From: Methylomicrobium sp. wino1
GTDB taxonomy: Bacteria > Pseudomonadota > Gammaproteobacteria > Methylococcales > Methylomonadaceae
DNA: 64,000 nucleotides
Reading direction: 5' to 3'
Assembly: GCF_003932755.1 (NCBI RefSeq)
Contig: NZ_CP024202.1
Span: 2,480,001 to 2,544,000 of the forward strand
The notes under the pieces are model-generated. The model did not search any database and was not told where the DNA came from. It worked only from the letters and a program-made list of their open reading frames with translations. Both the position numbers and the translations under genes were made by a program. Positions within the stretch are counted from its first letter, which is position 1. Each line of letters begins with the position of its first letter. Below, piece after piece: positions 8,495 through 14,887 of the stretch.

Positions 8495-8929
8495 ATGCTC
8501 ATTATGCCAACGACTGTTTTATACGCTGCTTCAAACCCAAAAACGGTGAACCTGCCGCTATTTTCCGGCAAAGTCTCGGCCGGCTTCCCCTCGCCGGCCG
8601 ACGATTACATCGAGAAAACCCTGGACCTGAACGAACTGCTGGTGCAAAAGCCCGCCGCGACGTTCTTCGTCCGCGCGCAAGGCGAATCGATGCTCGGCGC
8701 CGGTATTCACCCGAACGATATTCTGGTCGTCGATCACTCGCTGGAACCGGTACCGGGCAGGATCGTGATTTGTGCGCTGAATGGGGAGTTGGTCGTCAAG
8801 CGCTTGAAGCGCCTGGGCGGCCAGTGGCTGTTAGGATCGGAAAACCCGGCTTATAAAGATATCGTGCTTCGTGAAGAGATGGATACGGTGATTTGGGGCG
8901 TGGTGACGAATGTCATTCACCCGCTGTAA
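8495..8929 (+). CDS. umuD: UmuD-like S24 peptidase, error-prone repair subunit
   Basis: Translesion polymerase V accessory protein. After RecA filament contact it cuts its own N-terminus at Ala29-Gly30 (VSAGFPSPADDY). The catalytic dyad is visible as Ser65 (RAQGESM) and Lys102 (ELVVKRLK), numbered from ATG 8495. Another in-frame ATG at 8504 is equally possible, as neither has a strong ribosome site. The length of about 144 residues is standard. umuC starts inside its stop codon (TAATG), so the two are coupled. Confidence 0.93.
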   Translation: MLIMPTTVLYAASNPKTVNLPLFSGKVSAGFPSPADDYIEKTLDLNELLVQKPAATFFVRAQGESMLGAGIHPNDILVVDHSLEPVPGRIVICALNGELVVKRLKRLGGQWLLGSENPAYKDIVLREEMDTVIWGVVTNVIHPL

Positions 8930-10218
8930 TGTTACCGCAACGGCTGATCGCCCTGGTCGACTGCAACAACTTCTATGTGAGTTGCGAACGCGTGTTCAGG
9001 CCTGACCTGATCGGCAAGCCGGTTGCCGTACTCAGCAATAATGACGGCTGCGTTGTCGCCCGCAGTGCCGAAGTCAAGAAATTGGGCATTAAAATGGGTG
9101 TGCCGTTGTTCCAGATTCAGCAACTGGTCAACCAGCACCAAATCAACCTTTTCTCATCAAACTACACGCTGTATGCCGATATCTCGGCGAGAGTCATGGC
9201 CACTTTGGAGGAATTCGCCCCCAATCTTGAGGTGTATTCCATTGATGAAGGCTTTCTGGACTTAACCGGCGTTTACGCTTGCGGCAAAGATCCGGTTGCT
9301 TACGGCCAACAGATCAGAAAAACGGTGATACGAACCACCGGCATTCCGGTTTGCGTGGGGCTAGGACCGACCAAAACGCTCGCTAAACTGGCGAACTTCG
9401 CCGCCAAAAAATGGCCGCAAACCGGCGGTGTTCTGGATCTTTCCGACCCGGTGCGCCGGGAAAAACTGATGCGCATTGTGCCGGTCGGCGAGGTGTGGGG
9501 CATAGGCCCGCGCACGGCGGCCAAGCTGAACCGGCTTGGCATCCATACCGTTGGGGATTTGGCGTCCCAATCCAGCAAGCGCATTCAAGCCCAGTTCAAT
9601 GTTGTGGTGGCCAGAACCGTGATGGAGTTGAATGGCACGCCTTGCCTGGCACTGGAAGAAATCGCTCCGGATAAACAGCAAATTGTCTGCTCCAGAAGTT
9701 TTAGCCGCCGCTTAACCGAATACGCCGAGCTGTCGCAAGCCATGGCCGAATTCTGCAGCCGGGCCGCCGAAAAACTCCGGAATCAAGACTCGGTGACCGG
9801 CTGCATTACGATATTTATACGGACCAGTCCATTCAATCCGGATGAGCCGCAATATCAACGGGCGGCCAGTAGTAAGCTGAATGCGGCTACGCAAGACACG
9901 CGATCCAACATTGCTACCGCTAACCGGATGCTCAAAGAGCTATATAGGCCAGGCTATAACTATCAGAAATGCGGCGTCCAGCTGAGCCATGTCCAGCCGG
10001 AAACCACGCCAGGGCAAATGGATGTATTCGACTTGACGGTTGACGGCCAATCTACTGAAAACCGCCACTTGATGAAAGCCATTGACCAGATCAACCGGCG
10101 ATTTCCGAGTGCCGTTTCGATCGTAGCAACTGGATTTGATAAAAGCTGGAAGCCGAAGGCGGAGCGGATTTCACAGCGTTATACGACCGATTGGGCGGAG
10201 TTGGTGAGGGTAAAATGA
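8929..10218 (+). CDS. umuC: UmuC-like Y-family DNA polymerase
   Basis: Catalytic subunit of polymerase V-type translesion synthesis. The N-terminus IALVDCNNFYVSCERVFRP holds the first metal-binding Asp, and YSIDEGFLDL carries the second acidic pair of the palm. Then come the thumb helix-hairpin-helix (WGIGPRTAAKLNRLGIHTVG) and the little-finger domain to about residue 350. The 429-residue length from ATG 8929 is normal, and the 1-base overlap with umuD fixes the start. Transcription is probably damage-induced through the repeat at 8432. Mobile umuDC cassettes are common on islands and plasmids. Confidence 0.95.
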   Translation: MLPQRLIALVDCNNFYVSCERVFRPDLIGKPVAVLSNNDGCVVARSAEVKKLGIKMGVPLFQIQQLVNQHQINLFSSNYTLYADISARVMATLEEFAPNLEVYSIDEGFLDLTGVYACGKDPVAYGQQIRKTVIRTTGIPVCVGLGPTKTLAKLANFAAKKWPQTGGVLDLSDPVRREKLMRIVPVGEVWGIGPRTAAKLNRLGIHTVGDLASQSSKRIQAQFNVVVARTVMELNGTPCLALEEIAPDKQQIVCSRSFSRRLTEYAELSQAMAEFCSRAAEKLRNQDSVTGCITIFIRTSPFNPDEPQYQRAASSKLNAATQDTRSNIATANRMLKELYRPGYNYQKCGVQLSHVQPETTPGQMDVFDLTVDGQSTENRHLMKAIDQINRRFPSAVSIVATGFDKSWKPKAERISQRYTTDWAELVRVK

Positions 10219-10225
10219 GGGTTGG

Positions 10226-10261
10226 AAAAAAGCTTAGCGTACGATTTTTTCCGAATTCTGC
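10226..10261 (-). repeat. Dispersed repeat copy 1
   Basis: Read on the minus strand it begins GCAGAATTCGGAAAAAAT and continues CGTACGCTAAGC. Near-identical copies lie at 20337-20370 and 56937-56961 on the plus strand. It abuts the end of umuC. Confidence 0.7.
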
Positions 10262-10271
10262 GACCATACCT

Positions 10272-10305
10272 TTTACGTCCTATAGGATAGATTATAGGAC
10301 GTAAA
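10272..10305. promoter_or_regulatory. 13-bp perfect inverted repeat with 8-base loop
   Basis: TTTACGTCCTATA and its exact complement flank the loop GGATAGAT. No T-run follows, so it is not a classic terminator. An operator or a stabilising RNA hairpin after umuC are the alternatives. Confidence 0.5.
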
Positions 10306-10333
10306 GAGGGCGGAACCCAAGTTAAAGCTGCAC

Positions 10334-10393
10334 TGACATTTCATTGGAAAAATGTCACCTCCTTATGCTAGAGTATCTAAAGGTACTACCTTT
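10334..10393. promoter_or_regulatory. Two inverted repeats before a toxin-antitoxin pair
   Basis: TGACATTT...AAATGTCA (10334-10357) and AAAGGT-ACT-ACCTTT (10379-10393) lie just upstream of the antitoxin ATG at 10413. They are candidate operators for self-repression by the RHH protein. Confidence 0.45.
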
Positions 10394-10412
10394 TAATAAC
10401 GAGGCTATCACT

Positions 10413-10685
10413 ATGGCAACATCCGTTAAACTCGATGCGGACTTGAAAAATCGAGTTCAGCATCTGGCTGATCTGCGACACCGATCATCGCATTGGATTA
10501 TGCGCGAAGCCATTCGCGATTATGTTGAACGTGAAGAAGCCCGAGATAGTTTCAAACAAGAAGCCTTGTCGGCTTGGCAGGCCTATCAAGAAACGGGCAA
10601 ACATCTAACGGGCCAAGAAGTGCGCGACTGGCTGAGTAGCTGGGGTACAGAGCATGAGCAAGTGAGCCCCGAGTGCCACGAATAA
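10413..10685 (+). CDS. RelB/StbD-like ribbon-helix-helix antitoxin
   Basis: A 90-residue antitoxin from ATG 10413, which has a GAGG site upstream; the frame is open further upstream but that lacks coding sense. MATSVKLDADLKNRVQHLAD and HWIMREAIRDYVEREEARD form the RHH domain. The tail LTGQEVRDWLSSWG is typical of antitoxins paired with RelE/ParE toxins. The toxin start (GTG 10673) lies inside this gene, so they are translationally coupled. Confidence 0.85.
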   Translation: MATSVKLDADLKNRVQHLADLRHRSSHWIMREAIRDYVEREEARDSFKQEALSAWQAYQETGKHLTGQEVRDWLSSWGTEHEQVSPECHE

Positions 10686-10966
10686 TTATTACTGAAGGGG
10701 CAGTTCAAGGTTTGGAACGCTGTCGCTTATTTTTGGCCGAAAAAAATCCTTTGGCTGCGGCAAGAGCCGCGCGGGCAATTGCACAGCATTTTGAGCTCCT
10801 AGAAACAGAACCAGAAATCGGCAGGCCGTGGGAAGAACTTCCACAGTTGCGTGAAATACTCATTCCATTCGGCGATTCCGGTTTTGTTGCACTCTATCGC
10901 TATGAACCGGATGATAATGCTCTTTATGTGCTTGCCTTTCGACACCAGAATGAAGCGGGTTACTAA
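10673..10966 (+). CDS. RelE/ParE-family toxin
   Basis: A 97-residue toxin starting GTG 10673 and overlapping the antitoxin by 13 bp. The order ITEGAVQGLERCRLFLAEKN helices, LETEPEIGRPWEELPQLREI loop and FVALYRYEPDDNALYVLAFR strands matches RelE/ParE. The closing HQNEAGY is characteristic of this group. The gene is intact. Target (ribosome or gyrase) cannot be told from sequence alone. Confidence 0.87.
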   Translation: MPRIIITEGAVQGLERCRLFLAEKNPLAAARAARAIAQHFELLETEPEIGRPWEELPQLREILIPFGDSGFVALYRYEPDDNALYVLAFRHQNEAGY

Positions 10967-11162
10967 TTAGGACTAGCGAGAGCATGTGAACAGAAGCTTA
11001 CGGTTTCGACCCATAGCATCCTGTCGACTATGATTTTGCGCTTCGTAAACCGGTCAGTCGTGACGTACTGCAAACGACCCATAAGCGACGGTCGATTTTT
11101 TAGAGGCTGTGTCTGCTGTAATTCGATTAACCGACATTCGATACTGTTAATAATGCACATCA

Positions 11163-11819
11163 TCACTCAACAATTCGAGATAACTCCAATGGATCAAGTA
11201 CGTTTAATTTAATGGCCAGTTTTGTCAATTCAATATCGCTGGCAACACCGAGCTTACTTTTGATCAAATAATGACAATTGCCGACGGTTTTGGCGCTGAT
11301 GTTCAGTACACGTGCAATGTCATCGTGGCTTTGCCCTTCCATTAGTAAACGCAAAATTTCAAACTCGCGTACTGTCAAGGTTTGTAGAGCAATTCGTTCG
11401 CTGCCCAGTTTTTCCAGTGCCAGTATTTGAGCGATGTCAGGACTTAATACATGGCGTCCTGAATATACATCATGAATGGCACGCAACAATACCTCAGGTT
11501 CGCTGCTTTTGCTTACATAGCCCAAGGCTCCAGCATGCACGGCTTGCTCGGCAAAGGCAGGGTTTTGGTGCATGCTGAAGACCAGTATTCTGGCGTCAGC
11601 TCGGCGCTGTTTGATCTTGGCAATCAACTCCAATCCGCTGCTACTCGGCAGCGAAATATCGGTAATCACTAGATCAGGTTCGTATTCCTTAAACAATTGG
11701 TACGCTTGTGTACCGTCGCCAGCTTCGGCAACCACTCGCATACAAGGCTGTTTGCTCAATAATGCTCGGTAGCCTTCACGGACAATGGCGTGATCGTCAA
11801 CCAATAAAATGCCGATCAT
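11163..11819 (-). CDS. NarL/FixJ-family response regulator
   Basis: DNA-binding regulator of 218 residues. The receiver domain (1-120) has the acidic pair in ILLVDDHAIVREGY, the phospho-acceptor Asp in DLVITDISLPSSSG and the conserved Lys in GYVSKSSEPE. The LuxR-type helix-turn-helix is at the C-terminus (LTVREFEILRLLMEGQSHDD, then IARVLNISAKTVGNCHYLIK). ATG 11819 overlaps the stop of the kinase gene (ATGA), so they are one transcription unit. The target genes are unknown; the divergent cupin/DUF2380 pair next door is the obvious candidate. Confidence 0.9.
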   Translation of the reverse strand: MIGILLVDDHAIVREGYRALLSKQPCMRVVAEAGDGTQAYQLFKEYEPDLVITDISLPSSSGLELIAKIKQRRADARILVFSMHQNPAFAEQAVHAGALGYVSKSSEPEVLLRAIHDVYSGRHVLSPDIAQILALEKLGSERIALQTLTVREFEILRLLMEGQSHDDIARVLNISAKTVGNCHYLIKSKLGVASDIELTKLAIKLNVLDPLELSRIVE

Positions 11820-13177
11820 GCCGTGTGCTCGATATTGGCCGCTATCGGTAAGCATACCTCAACGATCAAACCGTGTGGGTTGGCAATGGCCAATTGCAAT
11901 CGCCCCTGCAAAGCAGTGACGCGTTCTCGGATGCCTAATAAGCCGATTCCGGCGGTATCGGCAAACGGCAACGTCTTGGCTACGCCATTGTCCGCGACCG
12001 TCAAAAATGCAGACTCTAAACCGATGATCAGACTAATGCTGACATTGGAAGCAGTAGCATGTTTGGCGATATTGGTCAGACATTCCTGGGTAATCCGAAA
12101 TAAGGTCATGGCCGGAACTTCCGCCAACGATGAGCAATCGCCGCTTATGTCTAATTGAAAGTGAGTCTTGTCGCCGCTACGCGCATTCCAGCCGGCAACT
12201 AGACTATTGAGGCTGGCAGCTAATCCTAATTCCTCAAATTCGGCCGGACGCAAACGCCCCAGCAAGCCGTGTACGTTCAACAACATGTGGGCAGTAATTC
12301 GACTAATGTGATCGGTTTCGGCGACGAGTCCCGGGCATTGTTGTAACGCAGTTTGTTTGATTGAAGCAGTAACAGCATTGATGGCCGCCAGACATTGGCC
12401 GAACTCATCATGTAGCTCCCTTGCCAAATAGCGACGCTCACCTTCCTGTATGTTGATTAACTTCAACACTAGCTTTTGGCGCTCGTCCAGCAATTGTTGC
12501 TGACTGTCCGCCAGTTGGTTGATAGCCGCAGCAATATGCCGCCATTCAGTTAACTCAAACGTTGGTAAGCGGCAATCAAGATACCCGGACTCCAATTCTT
12601 TAACGCCTGCAACGATGGTTGTTGCCGGTTTTAGGACGCGGCTGATACGCCAATACACCAGCAGGCAGACGGCAAAGACTGTAACGCTGGATAAGGTCAT
12701 CAAATTTAGCACCGTATGCCAAGCTTCGGCAATTTCCAGTTCTGCGCTAGGTGTAATCGTCAGGGAGCCGTAGACCCGGCCTTTGAGCGCAATCGGCCGT
12801 ATCGCCGGTAAACCGGGATTAAAAATCTGCCGATAGCCTGTTTCAAATAGAGCAGGCCATTCTGCCTGGCTTAGCTTACTTCCAATACAAAGACTACGTG
12901 GCAATGAGCTATCGGCAGGGGCATAACGCAGACAGATACCCGGCTGATTAACGGACTTTTTCCAGGGCCCAAAATCCGGAAAAGGATTGGTTTGACCCAG
13001 CCCGGCATTGATCAGCAACAACTGAGACTTCAATTGCTTGCCGAGTGACTCGGCCATTTGCTCGGTGGTTTGTTTGGCAACGCCATGACTTTGATACAGC
13101 ACAAAAGCTGCGATTGCCAGCAAGCAGGCTAACGCCACCCATGTGATTAGGGTAATCAGATGTCGTTGTAAACTCAT
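11816..13177 (-). CDS. Membrane histidine kinase, NarX/UhpB type with a MoxY-like sensor
   Basis: A 453-residue sensor kinase. TM1 at about 8-28 and TM2 at about 155-175 enclose a periplasmic domain resembling the LapD/MoxY N-terminal type (ALFETGYRQIF motif). A HAMP linker is followed by a HisKA_3 dimerisation domain with the phospho-accepting His in LARELHDEFGQCLAAI. The HATPase domain carries TQECLTNIAKHA and DNGVAKTL...GIGLLGIRERVTAL. It phosphorylates the adjacent NarL-type regulator. MoxYX-type systems control methanol or aldehyde oxidation genes in some methylotrophs. That link is suggestive only. Confidence 0.88.
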   Translation of the reverse strand: MSLQRHLITLITWVALACLLAIAAFVLYQSHGVAKQTTEQMAESLGKQLKSQLLLINAGLGQTNPFPDFGPWKKSVNQPGICLRYAPADSSLPRSLCIGSKLSQAEWPALFETGYRQIFNPGLPAIRPIALKGRVYGSLTITPSAELEIAEAWHTVLNLMTLSSVTVFAVCLLVYWRISRVLKPATTIVAGVKELESGYLDCRLPTFELTEWRHIAAAINQLADSQQQLLDERQKLVLKLINIQEGERRYLARELHDEFGQCLAAINAVTASIKQTALQQCPGLVAETDHISRITAHMLLNVHGLLGRLRPAEFEELGLAASLNSLVAGWNARSGDKTHFQLDISGDCSSLAEVPAMTLFRITQECLTNIAKHATASNVSISLIIGLESAFLTVADNGVAKTLPFADTAGIGLLGIRERVTALQGRLQLAIANPHGLIVEVCLPIAANIEHTA

Positions 13178-13395
13178 GGCATGATTGAATGGAATTGTCT
13201 GGCGTTCCTACATTCTACGAGCCTATAAGATGACTGCAAAGCATTCTCAGAATACACGGGCAAATTGCCCGGTTTTAGTGGGCAAATATCGGCTTACGGT
13301 CAGTACAGCATTGCATAAGCTATAGTCGCCTGAACGGCAATCGATCAATCAGTGCAACAATGTTTTTGTTATTCCCTTCAAGACGAGGATGACCC

Positions 13396-13842
13396 ATGAG
13401 CCACTTTCTTTTCAACGACAGCCATATCCACTGGCAAACCCTGGCCGATTTCGAGTATTTACAGTATTCGATTCTGGATATTGACGAGCAACGCCACATC
13501 ACCGATGTGTTGTTTAAATTTGCCGCTAACCAGCAAATTGTTTTACACAGGCACAAAGCCTTAAATAAAACCTTTGTCATCCAGGGCGAGCATCGCTTAT
13601 ATCACGCGGATGGTAGCATCAAGGAAATCAGACCTGTTGGCCAATACACGTCTAGTCCAGCCAGCGATGAACCTCATCGGGAAGGCGGCGGTGAAGTGGA
13701 TGCTATTGTGCTGTTCAGCATACGCGGTGGCGATGGCGTTTTGTATGAGATTCTAGATAATGCGCAGAATATCATCGGCGAATTGAGATGGCAGGATTTA
13801 ATCGACCTGTATGCCGCCCAAACACAAATTCAACAGGTATAA
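13396..13842 (+). CDS. Cupin-fold protein
   Basis: A 148-residue soluble protein with a single cupin barrel. HRHKALNKTFVIQGEHRLYH gives the metal-binding His residues of motif 1, and a SPASDEPHREGGGEVDAIV segment stands near the usual motif 2. It resembles small cupins of the ChrR or dihydroxyacetophenone-dioxygenase-like type, but no substrate can be assigned. It is divergent from the kinase gene and separated from it by a 218-bp promoter region. The DUF2380 gene starts 2 bases after its stop, so the two are co-transcribed. Confidence 0.65.
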   Translation: MSHFLFNDSHIHWQTLADFEYLQYSILDIDEQRHITDVLFKFAANQQIVLHRHKALNKTFVIQGEHRLYHADGSIKEIRPVGQYTSSPASDEPHREGGGEVDAIVLFSIRGGDGVLYEILDNAQNIIGELRWQDLIDLYAAQTQIQQV

Positions 13843-13844
13843 CA

Positions 13845-14351
13845 ATGAAACAGCAGATCATTTCATGCATCGCTCTGACTCTCCTGCTAATCAGTCATCC
13901 TGGTGTCGCCAAACCGCGCATTGCGATATTAAATTTCGAACTCCATGACATTACTTCACTACCCAACACAATACAGGAACAACAACGAACGGCAAGTATT
14001 CAGCCCTTGTTGGAGCAGGCACTTTTGCTGACTGATAGCTTTGAAATCATCGAGATCAGTACCAATGCTGAAACAACCGCCAACGCCGGTTTCGGCTACT
14101 TATTTAGTCATCATGAATTATCCGCAAAACTAGGTGAGCGGTTCGGCGTTGACTGGGTAATCGTGGGTCAACATAGCAAACCCAGCTTTCTGTATTCCTA
14201 TTTGATAGCAAATTTGGTGGAAGTTAAATCTCAAAAACTGCTCTCGAGATTTGAAATCGAGTTAAAGGGTAATCATGCAAGAGTCACTCAGCATGGTGTT
14301 GCTGCTCTTGCTGATAAGGTTGCTAACAGACTCATTGGTAACAAGTTGTAA
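13845..14351 (+). CDS. Secreted DUF2380-family protein
   Basis: A 168-residue protein beginning with a Sec signal peptide (MKQQIISCIALTLLLISHPG, cleavage near GVAKP). The mature part PRIAILNFELHDITSLP and FGVDWVIVGQHSKPSFLYSY matches the DUF2380 family, often seen beside periplasmic quinoprotein dehydrogenase genes. ATG 13845 was chosen because the signal peptide starts there, 2 bases after the cupin stop. Function is unknown; a periplasmic or outer-membrane location is inferred. Confidence 0.7.
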   Translation: MKQQIISCIALTLLLISHPGVAKPRIAILNFELHDITSLPNTIQEQQRTASIQPLLEQALLLTDSFEIIEISTNAETTANAGFGYLFSHHELSAKLGERFGVDWVIVGQHSKPSFLYSYLIANLVEVKSQKLLSRFEIELKGNHARVTQHGVAALADKVANRLIGNKL

Positions 14352-14887
14352 AGACAAAGATAAAAAATATAAATCCATCGCTGTCCGCCCCCTAATTCAA
14401 ACCTGCCGTTCACAATTGATATTTTCAGCTAATTGAATGTCGCAAATTGGCCGAAGCGACTCAGTGATTATGCCAATTTGCCCGCCGAATACTGGACAGT
14501 CAACTGGGTCACAGGTTGCCTTAACTATTGAAATTGGATAGCTGCCCCAACCGGCGGGTATTGGCGGTTACCAACCTACCCATCATTCACCTCACCCGGC
14601 AAAAACACCACAAACGGCGCTACGGTGAATTGCATGATCCGGTTCGAATCCAGTGCTGCTCATAGCTTACCAAACCACCACCAACTCCCGCCAATCCGTA
14701 GTATAGCGATTCTAAATCCGTTCCGCCTTCGGTTGCCAACTCCGATCGAATTGCGTGGCCATATTGGGTAAGATCGGAGATGCGATGGTGGGGTTGAGTT
14801 TTTCTGGCAAAGCGGGGAGGGTGGAGACGCCGGTGGTTTTGATGTTTGCTATACTTTAGGGCAGTAAATACACACAAAGGACTGTCC
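14352..14887. other. Intergenic region with a decayed repeat of the 20.1-kb fragment
   Basis: Mostly no gene. At 14770-14863 the plus strand reads GDAMVGLSFSGKAGRVETPV and stops. It closely resembles the end of the reading frame at 19969-20232 (GDAMVEMRFDGGAGKVETPG). The two related tails therefore bracket the three-gene helicase/nuclease/NYN block. Confidence 0.55.

Noticed and set aside
8461..8856. A 131-codon frame beginning at ATG 8461
   Set aside because: It overlaps umuD out of frame; umuD has all catalytic residues, this frame has none.
10272..10305. Rho-independent terminator after umuC
   Set aside because: The stem is perfect but AT-rich and no T-run follows; kept only as a hairpin or operator.
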